Source: Solwaraspora sp. WMMD1047
GTDB taxonomy: Bacteria > Actinomycetota > Actinomycetes > Mycobacteriales > Micromonosporaceae
Reading direction: 5' to 3'
DNA: 64,000 nucleotides
Assembly: GCF_029626155.1 (NCBI RefSeq)
Contig: NZ_JARUBL010000001.1
Location: 4,692,501 to 4,756,500, forward strand
This document shows, in pieces, positions 35,891 through 45,629 of the stretch. The first letter of the stretch is position 1. Each line of letters opens with the position of its first letter. The notes below the pieces were generated by a model. It was not told the DNA's origin and did not search any database. It worked only from the letters and a program-made list of their open reading frames with translations. The position numbers and the translations under genes were made by a program.

Positions 35891-37279
35891 ATGACGACGA
35901 ACCCGGACGAGGAACAGCTCGTACCGCTGGGCGAGGGCCCGGTGGCGACCGTGCTGGCGGGCACCGACCCGGCCGGGCAGGCGTACGCCCTCAAGGTCTT
36001 TCCCGGCCGGCTGGACCGGCGTGGCCGGGCCGGCCTGGACCGGGAGCTGGCCCGGTTGGCGGCGCTGCGGGTGGACGCTCCGGTGCTGGTGGCCGACCGG
36101 GTGGAGCGGCTCGCCGACGGCCGGTGCGCGCTCCGGATGGAGCTCTGCGCGCAGTCGTTGCGTGAGCTTGTCGACTCGTTCGGGCCGCTCACCGTCTCGG
36201 ACGCGGTGGAGCTGGGCAGCGCGCTCTGCGCGGCCCTGGTCGCCGCGCACCGGGCCGGCGTGGTGCACGGCGCCGTCACCCCGGGCAACGTGTTGTTCCG
36301 GGCCTCCGGGGAGCCGCTGCTGGCCGACTTCGGTCGGACCCTGCGGGACGCGTTTCCGCCCGGTTCGGCCTCGGCGGTGGACTTCCTCGCGCCGGAGACG
36401 GTCCGCGACCAGACGGCCGACGAACGCACCGACCTCTACGGGCTCGGCGCGGTGCTGTACCTGGCGCTCTCCGGTCGGTCACCGCATCACGGGCCGCCCG
36501 GTGAGCCGGAGGGTGACCGGCTGCTGCGGGTGCTCGGTACGCCGGTGCCGCCGCTGGACCGGCCCGACCTGCCGGTGGAGTTGGCCCGGCTGGTGGCCGC
36601 GTTGCTGGCCAAGGATCCGGCCGGACGACCCGAGGACGCCGCGACCGTGGCCCGGCGGCTGGCCCGCATCGCGCCCCGCGCCGCCCCCGCCGAGCCGGCG
36701 GCCGCTACCGCCCCGCCTCCGGGCGGGTCGGAGGAGCTGGCCGAATCGGTTGCGGAGGCCCGGCCCCACGATGCGCCCGGGTCGGCGGTCGAGGTGCCGG
36801 CGCCCCGGCCGGACGGCGAACCCATCCTGGTCTTCGGGCCGGAGCGGCGGCGGCCGGCCTGGCTCCGCGGACCGGTGCTGGTGTCGGCCGCCGCCGGCGC
36901 CCTGGCCCTGCTCGCGCTTGTCGTCACCGCGCTGCTGCTGCGCGAACCGGCCGAGCCGGCCGTCCCGCCGGCCCAGTTCGGTGGCACCAGCCCCACCCCC
37001 GCGCCGACCCGGGCCGTGCAACTGGAGCTGATCGACCCGGTCGACCGGGGCAACGTCGTGGAGCTCTCCTGGCGCAGCAGCGAACCGCTGGACTTCGCCA
37101 TCATCGTCGCGGCCGAGGGCAAGCCCACCGAGACGGTATTCGTGCACCGCAACACCAGCTACCGGCTGCCGGTGGATCCGGTGCTCAGGTACTGCTTCCT
37201 GATCCAGGGCGTCGACGGCGTCGGGGTCTACGAGACCGCGCCCAAGCCGATCCGGGGCGCGAACTGCGTCGGCGGCTGA
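35891..37279 (+). CDS. Membrane-anchored protein kinase-like protein, predicted pseudokinase
   Basis: A 462-residue protein: a Ser/Thr-kinase-like domain (1-265), a Pro/Ala/Glu linker, one membrane segment (about residues 330-350) and an extracytoplasmic C-terminal domain of about 110 residues. The Gly-rich loop (13-21), the ATP-anchoring Lys35 (AYALK), alpha-C Glu52 and the DFG motif (D146-F-G) are present. The catalytic loop H-R-D-x-K-P-x-N reads H126-G-A-V-T-P-G-N133: the catalytic Asp is Ala and the Lys is Thr. It is therefore likely to bind nucleotide without phosphotransfer. It is divergent from eccD and convergent with the transglutaminase-like gene. Confidence 0.85.
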   Translation: MTTNPDEEQLVPLGEGPVATVLAGTDPAGQAYALKVFPGRLDRRGRAGLDRELARLAALRVDAPVLVADRVERLADGRCALRMELCAQSLRELVDSFGPLTVSDAVELGSALCAALVAAHRAGVVHGAVTPGNVLFRASGEPLLADFGRTLRDAFPPGSASAVDFLAPETVRDQTADERTDLYGLGAVLYLALSGRSPHHGPPGEPEGDRLLRVLGTPVPPLDRPDLPVELARLVAALLAKDPAGRPEDAATVARRLARIAPRAAPAEPAAATAPPPGGSEELAESVAEARPHDAPGSAVEVPAPRPDGEPILVFGPERRRPAWLRGPVLVSAAAGALALLALVVTALLLREPAEPAVPPAQFGGTSPTPAPTRAVQLELIDPVDRGNVVELSWRSSEPLDFAIIVAAEGKPTETVFVHRNTSYRLPVDPVLRYCFLIQGVDGVGVYETAPKPIRGANCVGG

Positions 37280-39523
37280 TCAGCGGCCGGGCCGGACCAG
37301 GTCGCGCGGATCGAGCGCCGCCCGCAGCCGCGCCCGCCAGCCCCGGCGGGACAGTGCCCGCGACAACGCGCGGACCGCCGCCCAGGCCCGCCCGGTCGTC
37401 CCCGCCGGTGCCTGCCCGGACCAGAGCGCCAGGTCCACCTCGGTGCCGAGCTCGCGCAGGGCCCGCGCGGCCTCCGGGCCGGCTGCGGCCTCGGCCTCCC
37501 GCGCCAGGTCGCGCGGCGTCATCCCCGCCGAGACCAGCACGCCGTACGCCCGCAGCCGGTCCCGCACCTCGTCGACCGCGCCGATCATGGAGGCCGGGCC
37601 GGACCGCCGCCGGCGCAGCCGGGTTCGGGCGGCCCTGACGGTCGGCACCCCCACGAGCCAACCAAACAGTGGTACGGCGAGTCCGGTCGCCAGCAGCGGC
37701 CAGCTCGGGAACCGGAACCGGTCGGCGGCACCGTCCCGGCCGTCCGGCGCCGTCGCGGCGACCGGCGGATCGCGCAGCCGTTCCGGGGCGGGCAGGTCGA
37801 CCCGTTCCCGGGCGGTCGCGGCGGCCAGCGAGCCGGCCGAACCGGGCGGGTCGGTCGACGGTCGGCCGCCGGGGTCCAGCGGCACCCAGCCGACGCCGGC
37901 CACCGCCACCTCCGGCCAGGCCAGCACATCACCGTTGCGGACCGTGTAGCCGCCGTCCGGGTCCGGCCCGGCCGGGGTGCGGTAGCCGACGGTGAGCCGG
38001 GCCGGGATGCCCAGGATCCGGGCCAGCGCCACGTACCCGGCCGCGAACTGCTCGCTGGTGCCCCGCTTGCTGTGCAGCAGGAAGTCGGTGAGCTGCGGCC
38101 AGGAGTGCCCGGTCGGCGGTTGTGGCCCGGTCGCCAACCGGTAGTTGTCGCGGAGGAACCGCTCCAGCGCCAGCGCCGCCTGGAAGGAGGGTCGGACCTG
38201 GCCGACGGCCGCCGCGGCGAGCTCGGCCACTCCCGGCGGCACCGGCCCGACTCCGCCCTGGCCACCGGGCGCGTCCGGGTCGATCGCCGCCCCGGCCAGT
38301 CCTTCGGCCGGTACCTGCGGCTGCCACCAGGTCAGGGTGTAGCGGGCGGCCGAGACCGCGCCCGGTGGCAGGAGCAGGGTGCCGTGGGCGACCTCCACCA
38401 GCGGTTCGGCGCCCCGCACCGCGGCCGGCCAGGTCTGGCTGGGCAGCCACGGTCCGGTGGCCCCGGTGGTGGCGATCTCGGCGGTGCGCCGCTGGACCCG
38501 GACGGTCACCGGCGGGCCGGGCGGCAGCGAACTGCCGAGTCGCTGGTACCGGTCACCGGAGGTCCAGTTTGCTCCGTCGAAGTTGTCCAGCACCACCAGC
38601 GGCCAGCGATCGACGTCGGTCGCCCCCCACACCCGGAACACCGGCGGGGCGGGGTGGGCGAGCCGGTCGGCGATCTCGTCCAGCGGGTTGCTGACCGGTC
38701 CGATGGTGACCACGGCCGGCTGTTTCGCCAGCCCGTACCGGGGCGGCCCGGCCGGCAGCAGGCCACCGCCCGCCGCGGCCAGCACCGCGACCGCCGCCGG
38801 CAGCAGGACCGGCCGCAGACCCGGGACCCGCCGCCACCCCGACGAGCCCGACCCGGCACCCGCACCGGGCGGCCGGTCACTGACCGGCCGGGCACCGACC
38901 ACCGCGCCGCCGCCCGGCGTGGTGTCCTCGCCGGCCACGCCGCTCGCGGCGGCGAGGGTCCCGGCGAGGGCGGCGTAGCCGAGGGCGGCCAGCCCGGCCG
39001 GTGCCGGGCCGAACGGGGCGAAGAGTTGACTGAGGAGGGCGACCGCGAAGCTCGGAACCAGCGCCGGCAGCGGCGCCGACCGGCGGTGCCACAGCTCCAC
39101 CCCGAGCACGGCGGCGGCCACCACCAGCAACGGGACGAACAGCATCAGGTCCGGGTCGGGTCTGGCCGGCCAGGTCGACTGGAGCGCGAGCCGCCACGAG
39201 TCGGTCACCCCGGCGGCCAGCGCGGACAGCGTCGACGCCGTCGGCAGCCCGGCCTTCGTGGTGGACCAGAGCGCGGTCTGCACCACCGCCACCAGCCCGG
39301 CCACCGCGGTCAGCCACGGCCGCCAGCCGGCCAGCGCGCGCAGGTACGTGCCGGCGAGCGCCGCCACCAGCAGCACCGCCGCCGGTACGCAGACCGGCAC
39401 CAGCAGCGCCCGCAGGCCGAACACCGGCGCGAAGAACAGCCCGGCGGCGGCCGCGGCGCCGACCAGCGCGCCGATGCCGACCGCGGTCCCCGGCCGCACC
39501 GCCGGCGCGGTGCGCCGACTCAC
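37280..39523 (-). CDS. Transglutaminase-like membrane protein with degenerate catalytic triad
   Basis: A 747-residue protein with about seven membrane segments in the first 220 residues, an extracytoplasmic region with a transglutaminase-like fold (about residues 470-560), and a final membrane segment near 620 with a cytoplasmic C-terminal region. The family pattern 'GxCExFA...GIPAR...HAWPEV' is present, but the catalytic Cys is Ser490 ('GTSEQFAAG') and the His is Leu534 ('VLAWPEV'); the Asp (550) remains. It is the last gene of a MoxR-DUF58-transglutaminase set. The start GTG 39523 overlaps the DUF58 stop (GTGA); an in-frame GTG at 39541 has no better support. Confidence 0.85.
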   Translation of the reverse strand: MSRRTAPAVRPGTAVGIGALVGAAAAAGLFFAPVFGLRALLVPVCVPAAVLLVAALAGTYLRALAGWRPWLTAVAGLVAVVQTALWSTTKAGLPTASTLSALAAGVTDSWRLALQSTWPARPDPDLMLFVPLLVVAAAVLGVELWHRRSAPLPALVPSFAVALLSQLFAPFGPAPAGLAALGYAALAGTLAAASGVAGEDTTPGGGAVVGARPVSDRPPGAGAGSGSSGWRRVPGLRPVLLPAAVAVLAAAGGGLLPAGPPRYGLAKQPAVVTIGPVSNPLDEIADRLAHPAPPVFRVWGATDVDRWPLVVLDNFDGANWTSGDRYQRLGSSLPPGPPVTVRVQRRTAEIATTGATGPWLPSQTWPAAVRGAEPLVEVAHGTLLLPPGAVSAARYTLTWWQPQVPAEGLAGAAIDPDAPGGQGGVGPVPPGVAELAAAAVGQVRPSFQAALALERFLRDNYRLATGPQPPTGHSWPQLTDFLLHSKRGTSEQFAAGYVALARILGIPARLTVGYRTPAGPDPDGGYTVRNGDVLAWPEVAVAGVGWVPLDPGGRPSTDPPGSAGSLAAATARERVDLPAPERLRDPPVAATAPDGRDGAADRFRFPSWPLLATGLAVPLFGWLVGVPTVRAARTRLRRRRSGPASMIGAVDEVRDRLRAYGVLVSAGMTPRDLAREAEAAAGPEAARALRELGTEVDLALWSGQAPAGTTGRAWAAVRALSRALSRRGWRARLRAALDPRDLVRPGR

Positions 39524-40659
39524 CGGATCGCCTCGTTCCACCGGCGGACCGCCTGCCCGGCACCGTCGGCCGTGATCAACCGCACGCCGGCCGGCAGGTC
39601 CGGCCCGGGTCCGCCCGCCAACGCCACCAGGAACACCTCCGGGTACGCCCGCCGCAGTCGCGCCAGCGGGCCGTGCCCCACCGCACCGGCGGTGATCAGC
39701 GCTAGGGCTCCGCCCGCCGGTCGCTCGCTGGCCAGCGCCCCCGGCACCACCGGATCGGCCGGCGTCCCGTCCTGGCCGAGTTCGCAGAGCTGGTCGAGCA
39801 GGTGTCGGGTGGCCGCCGCGCCGCCGCCCAGGGTCAGGTCCAGCCCGGCGGAGGTGGCCAGCCGGCTGCGGCGGCCGGCGCCGGCCGCCGCGCCCAGCAG
39901 CGACGCCGTCAGGTCCACCGCCTCCTCGAAACCGTCGACGGTGAGCACCCCCGCGCGGGTGTCCAGCAGCACGGTGAACCGGGGCTGGTCCGGATCGGAC
40001 AGCTCGCGCACCATCAGCGCCCCGGTCCGGGCGGTCGCCTTCCAGTGCAGGTGGCGCAGGTCGTCACCGGGCACGTATTCGCGTACGTCCTGCAGGTCCG
40101 ACGAGCCGCGCAGGACGCGGTCGGTGCCGCTGCCCTCGTGGTGATGCCGTGGGTAGGCACCCGGCGCCACCCGGACCGGATACCGCCGGGGATGCACCCG
40201 CAGCGTCGCCGTGGGGCCGGCCCAGACCCGGTTGACGGCCAGCCCGAACGGGTCGACCCGAACCAGGGTGAGTGGACCCACCACCAGCCGGCCCCGGACC
40301 CCGGTGGGTAGCTCGTAGCGGTGCGTCGCCTCGCCGCCGGCGGGCAGGCCCCGGACCCGGACCGACCGGTTGGTCGGCCCGGCCGGGTCGACGGCGAGGA
40401 AGCCGGCGCGGCGGCGGCCACCCGGATTACGGATCCGCAGGGTGGCCAGGGCGGGTCGACCGCGCTCGACCCGGTCCGGGTGCACCGACCGGTCGACCTC
40501 GACCGGCGCGACCGGCGCCGTGCGCGCCACCGCGGCCAGCACCGCGCCGAGCCCGATGGCGCCGAGCGCGGAGAGCAGCGGGTAGCCGGCCCACCAGCCG
40601 GCGGCGAGCAGCAGCGCCCCGGTCGCCGCGACGGCGATCCCGCGCCCGGTCAGGCGCAC
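39520..40659 (-). CDS. DUF58 domain membrane protein
   Basis: A 379-residue protein with two membrane segments (residues about 8-55) and then a DUF58 domain: 'YVPGDDLRHLHWKATARTG' and 'FTVLLDTRAG' (VWA-like strand, MIDAS degenerate). It differs from the DUF58 protein at 14246, which lacks membrane segments. It begins 2 bp after the MoxR stop and overlaps the transglutaminase-like gene by 4 nt. The role within the MoxR complex is inferred from operon context. Confidence 0.87.
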   Translation of the reverse strand: MRLTGRGIAVAATGALLLAAGWWAGYPLLSALGAIGLGAVLAAVARTAPVAPVEVDRSVHPDRVERGRPALATLRIRNPGGRRRAGFLAVDPAGPTNRSVRVRGLPAGGEATHRYELPTGVRGRLVVGPLTLVRVDPFGLAVNRVWAGPTATLRVHPRRYPVRVAPGAYPRHHHEGSGTDRVLRGSSDLQDVREYVPGDDLRHLHWKATARTGALMVRELSDPDQPRFTVLLDTRAGVLTVDGFEEAVDLTASLLGAAAGAGRRSRLATSAGLDLTLGGGAAATRHLLDQLCELGQDGTPADPVVPGALASERPAGGALALITAGAVGHGPLARLRRAYPEVFLVALAGGPGPDLPAGVRLITADGAGQAVRRWNEAIR

Positions 40660-40661
40660 GG

Positions 40662-41614
<953 letters not shown>

Positions 41615-41618
<4 letters not shown>

Positions 41619-43555
41619 CCCGCCGGCCAGCGGTAGCGGTTGGAGGTGACCCCGTCGACGGTGACCCAGACGGTCTGGCCCGCCGACCCGAACGCGAACC
41701 GCTCGGTGGTCAGATTGCCGTTGCCGTCGGTGCTCAACCGGGCACCCGGGTTCGTGTAGTTGCCGGAGGCGTACGGCTGGAGCTTGTAGGTGGTGTTCGG
41801 GGCGAAGCCCCGCAGCACCACCCGCATGAAGGCGCAGTCCGGCGCCCGGCAGTCGCTGCCGTGGGTGGTGTCGGCGCCCCGGCTGACGGTGACCGTACGC
41901 GTCGGCGTCGGCGCCGGCACCGTGGCCCGCACGGTGGCCGGCGCACCGCGTCCGGCGCTGTTCTCGGCGACCACGCTCACCTGGTAGGCGACGCCCCGGG
42001 TCAGGCCGGTCAGGGTGGCCGACCGGGCGCTGCCGGCCCGGTTCAGCGAACCGGCGCCGCCGCCGGAGACCCGCACCCAGGAGACCCGGTACGCCCGCAC
42101 CGCGGCCCCGTTGGCGGCGGCCGCCCCCCAGCTGAGGTTCAGGTTGGCGCCGCTGGCCGAGGCCCGCAGGTTGCGGGGGATCCCGGGCGGGCTGGCCGGC
42201 ACCGGCGGGGCCGACGTCGGGTCGGGCGCCGCGGCCGGTGGGGGTCGGCGCGGCGGGTCCGGGTCGCGCGGCGGGCGCTGCTCGCCGCCGCCGGCGGGTC
42301 GCACCGGTCGGCCCGGGGCCTCGGCGGTACCGGTCGGTGCGGGCGTCGCTGCGCCGGACGGTGCCGGCGTCGCCGGGCGGGTCGGGCGGTCGCCGCCGAC
42401 CGGCACCGAGCCGACCCCGCCGCCGGGGTCGATGACCAGCACGTGCCGTCCCTCGGCGCCGTCGACGTAGACCCGACCGTCCTCGCCGCGGTGCAGTCGG
42501 GGCTCACCGATCTCCTTGGGGACGTTCGCGACCCGTTGCTGGGCACCGGTCCCGCTGTAGGTGAGCACCGAGTTGCGCTCCAGTTCCAGCAGCACGATGG
42601 AAGAGCCGGTGGCAGCCGGCCCGGAGTACTCCCCGGGCGGCAGTGCCACCTCGACCGGCGGCGTCGCCCGCCGGTCGCCGAGGTCCGCGGCGTCGGCCAG
42701 GTACATCCGGGCCGCCGCCGGGTCCAGGATGGCCACCCGGCCGGAGACGTCCTGCGGCGCCACCCGGGCGCCGGTCGGCAGGTCCGCCCCGACCGGCGTC
42801 GCCTCGCCCAGGCCGGTGGCGCCGACCGGGGTCAGCGTGTCGGCGACGGTGTCGACGAAGACCGGGCGTCCGCCCACCACGGTGAGCGCGCCGGAGTGCC
42901 CGGGCGGCGCGGCGGCCGGGCAGGAGATCCGGTCGGCGCCGGGGGCCAGGCTGCAGATGGCGCCGGAGTCGGGCCGGTGCAGCCAGATGGTGCCGTCCGG
43001 GGTGGCGACCGGTTCACCGACCGCCCCGCCGGTCGGGACGACCGCGGCGTCCGCGCCCAGCCGCACCACGCTGCCGGCGTTCCGGTAGATCAGGTACGGG
43101 CCGCCGACGGTCTCGATCGCCACCGGCCGTTCCCCTGTCGGTGCGGTGATGGTCCGCTCGACGGACAGATCGGACTTGCCGAACTCCACGATCCGCGACC
43201 GGCCCACCACGTACCCGCTCGTCTCGCCCTGGACCACCTGGCTGTCCGGCTCGATCTCGTCGAGCGCGAACTGCGCGTCGACCTGGCGGGCGGCGCCGTT
43301 GACGTGGAAGACCGCGCCCAGGTCCGGACTGGCCACCCAGTGCCCGGCCTGGGCGAACCGCAGACCCGGCACGGAGGAGCTGGCGCCGGAGACCGCCGCG
43401 GTCACCGCCACCAGGCAGACCCCGAGCAGCAGGGCCAGCGGCAGCCGACCCGGTGGGGCGGCGCGGTGTCGCCGCCAGGCCCGGCCGCCGAGCGCGCGCA
43501 GGCGGCTCAGCGGGCCCGGCGTACGCAGCCTGGCCGGAGTCCGGATGGAGAACAC
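41615..43555 (-). CDS. Membrane-anchored beta-propeller-like/fibronectin type III protein
   Basis: A 646-residue protein: an Arg-rich N terminus and one membrane segment (about residues 35-60), a large extracytoplasmic region of repeated beta strands resembling a propeller ('VATPDGTIWLHRPDSG', 'DGRVYVDGAEGRHVLVI'), a Pro/Thr/Ala linker, one FN3 domain (about 475-560, 'PGIPRNLRASASGANLNLSW') and a C-terminal beta domain with a Cys pair. GTG 43555 lies 7 nt after TATTCT (43568-43563, minus strand), the leaderless pattern seen elsewhere. ATG 43603, overlapping the histidine kinase stop as ATGA, is an alternative that would add 16 residues. Confidence 0.75.
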
Positions 43556-43568
43556 ACCGTCGAGAATA
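43556..43568 (-). promoter_or_regulatory. Leaderless promoter -10 for the fibronectin protein
   Basis: TATTCT on the minus strand at 43568-43563 lies 7 nt before GTG 43555. It would allow independent transcription of the fibronectin-MoxR-DUF58-transglutaminase run from inside the end of the kinase operon. Confidence 0.5.
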
Positions 43569-43599
43569 GGGAGTCCAGTACAGGAAAGGTACAACCGGC

Positions 43600-44853
43600 T
43601 CATGATCCGCCGTCGGGCAGCACCAGCTCGAAGATCGCCCCGCCGGACTCGGCGTTGTAGACCCGCAGCATCCCGCCGTGCGCCTGGGCGACCCAGCGCA
43701 CGATCGGCAGTCCCAGGCCGGTGGAGCCGGGTCCGCTGCTGAACCGGTCGAAGCTGCCCGGGGCCAGCGCGGGATCGATGCCCGGCCCGTGGTCGGCCAC
43801 CATCACCCGACCGCCGGCCACGGTGATGTGGACGACCGCGACGGCCTCACCCGGCCGGCGGCCGTGCCGCAGGGCGTTGTCCAGCAGGTTGCCGATCGCC
43901 CGCTGGACCAGGCCGACGTCCACGTTGACCTTGCTCGGCGCCGCGGTGACCGTCACCTGCGCGCCGTCGGTCGGGGTCTCCTCCACCACCGTGCTGACGA
44001 GCTGGTCCAGCCAGACCGGCTGGATGTCGAGCTGCTCGACCCCGGCCGCCAGCCGGGCCCGGACCAGCAGCGCGTCGATGACGCCCCCCATCCGGGCCGC
44101 CAACGCGACGGTCCGGGGCAGCAGGTCGGCGCTGCGGGTCGGGTTGCCCAACGCGGTCTCGGCCAGCGCCCGCAGCGCCGCCACCGGGGTCCGCAGGTCG
44201 TGCGCGGTGTCGGCGAGCAGTACCTCCTGCTGTTCGAGCGCGGTGACGCCGGGCCGGATCGCCCGCCGGCACAGCAGGTTGGTGAGGGTGCCGGCGACCG
44301 CCACCTGCACCAGCCCGGCGGCGACCACCAGCAACACCAGCTGGCGGTGGTCGGCCCGGGACGGGCGGGCGTCCAGGACGGCGACCACGGCGCCGATGTA
44401 CTGGCCGCTGGTGTTGCGGAACGGGTCGGCCGACACCCGGACCAGTTCCCCGCCGGTGCCCCGCAGGTCGGTGTTGAGCACGTTGCCGCTGTCGACCGCC
44501 CAACCGGCCAGCTGGTCCAGCCGGGCCCGGTCCACCGGCACGCAGGTCCTCGCGCTGACGTGGGCGGCGAACGGCTCACCGCCGCCGGGCAGGATCGTGA
44601 ACTGTGGACACTGGGTGTTGATCTCGTCGCCGCTGACGTACCTGGTGATCAGGGCGGTGTCGTACTGGAGCAGCCGCTTGACGGTCCAGGTGGTCCGGCT
44701 GAGCTGCCCGTCGAGCACCTCGTTCCGGTGCCGGGCGTCCCGGTCCACCAGCAGCCAGCCGAGTCCGATCGAGCCGGCCGCCGTCAGCACGACGACCGCG
44801 ATCGTGAGCCGCCGGCGCAGCCCCTCCAGTCGGGCGGCCGCCGGGACCGTCAT
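43600..44853 (-). CDS. Sensor histidine kinase
   Basis: A 417-residue kinase. Two membrane segments (about 18-37 and 170-195) flank an extracytoplasmic sensor domain of about 130 residues with Cys82 and Cys104, possibly a disulfide. The dimerisation helix has H218 in 'ADTAHDLRTPVAAL', the N-box is 'LLDNALRHGRR', and the G-boxes are 'DHGPGID' and 'STGLGLPIV'. It overlaps the response regulator start by 4 nt and the downstream fibronectin start by 4 nt. It likely senses envelope state and controls the secretion locus, an inference from position. Confidence 0.93.
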   Translation of the reverse strand: MTVPAAARLEGLRRRLTIAVVVLTAAGSIGLGWLLVDRDARHRNEVLDGQLSRTTWTVKRLLQYDTALITRYVSGDEINTQCPQFTILPGGGEPFAAHVSARTCVPVDRARLDQLAGWAVDSGNVLNTDLRGTGGELVRVSADPFRNTSGQYIGAVVAVLDARPSRADHRQLVLLVVAAGLVQVAVAGTLTNLLCRRAIRPGVTALEQQEVLLADTAHDLRTPVAALRALAETALGNPTRSADLLPRTVALAARMGGVIDALLVRARLAAGVEQLDIQPVWLDQLVSTVVEETPTDGAQVTVTAAPSKVNVDVGLVQRAIGNLLDNALRHGRRPGEAVAVVHITVAGGRVMVADHGPGIDPALAPGSFDRFSSGPGSTGLGLPIVRWVAQAHGGMLRVYNAESGGAIFELVLPDGGS

Positions 44854-45527
44854 CGGGTCGCCTCCCCCGGCCCGGCGAGCCGGTAGCCCCGGCCCCGGAC
44901 CGCGATGATCAGCTCCGGTCCGCGCAGCTTGGCGCGCAGCCGCCGCACCACCACGTCGACCACGTTGGACATCGGATCGGTGCTGCTGTCCCAGCAGTGC
45001 TCGATCAGCTCGTCCCGGCCGACGGCCTGGTCCGGCCGGGCGATCAGATACTCCAGCACGGCGAACTCCTTGGCGGTCAGGCTCAGCAGCACACCGGCCC
45101 GGCGTACCTCCCGCCGCGCCGAGTCGACCTCCAGGTCGGCGTGGCGCAGCACCGAGGGCCGCCCGGTGCCGGCCCGCCGGGCCAGGGCCAGCACCCGGGC
45201 GGTCAGCTCGGCGACCGCGAACGGCTTCACCAGGTAGTCGTCGCCGCCGTGCGCGAAGCCGGCCAGCCGGTCGGCGACGCTGTCCCGCGCGGTGAGGAAC
45301 AGCACCGGCACCGCCCAGCCCCGCTGCCGGCGCCGGTGCACCTCGACCACCGAGTCCCCGTCGGGCAGCATCCGGTCGAAGACCACGCAGTCGTAGTCGG
45401 CCCGGGCCAGCGCCTCGGCGGCGCCAGCGAGGTCGGCGGCGGCGTCGACCCGCAGCCCCGCGCCGGTGAGCTCGGTGGTCAACGCCAGCCGCAGGTCCGC
45501 GTCGTCCTCGACCACCATCACCCGCAC
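44850..45527 (-). CDS. OmpR-type response regulator
   Basis: A 225-residue regulator: receiver domain with acidic pocket 'VVEDDAD', D51 in 'CVVFDRMLPDGD', conserved Lys in 'YLVKPFAVAEL'; OmpR winged helix (about 130-220, 'LTAKEFAVLEYLIARPDQ', 'VVVRRLRAKL'). It is the partner of the kinase at 43600, overlapping it by 4 nt. GTG 45527 has GGGAGGA 5 nt upstream; ATG 45518 is internal. TACAAT (minus strand, 45582-45577) is a good -10 for this pair. It is markedly similar to the orphan regulator at 49703. Confidence 0.94.
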   Translation of the reverse strand: MRVMVVEDDADLRLALTTELTGAGLRVDAAADLAGAAEALARADYDCVVFDRMLPDGDSVVEVHRRRQRGWAVPVLFLTARDSVADRLAGFAHGGDDYLVKPFAVAELTARVLALARRAGTGRPSVLRHADLEVDSARREVRRAGVLLSLTAKEFAVLEYLIARPDQAVGRDELIEHCWDSSTDPMSNVVDVVVRRLRAKLRGPELIIAVRGRGYRLAGPGEATR

Positions 45528-45576
45528 CGGCGTCCTCCCGCGGGACGTGTCATCGAAACCTCAGGTACGGGTGTGG

Positions 45577-45582
45577 ATTGTA
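45577..45582 (-). promoter_or_regulatory. -10 element of the OmpR/kinase operon
   Basis: TACAAT on the minus strand (45582-45577) matches TANNNT well and stands out in GC-rich DNA. Start GTG 45527 is about 43 nt after the expected transcription start and has a good ribosome binding site. Confidence 0.5.
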
Positions 45583-45629
45583 GAGGCGCGCGGGGTCGCT
45601 GACCCGGCGCCGACGACGGGGAGATCGAC

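Noticed and set aside
38072-40144. 690-codon plus-strand frame
   Set aside because: Antisense to the transglutaminase-like and DUF58 genes, whose motifs are clear; the frame has no recognisable motif.
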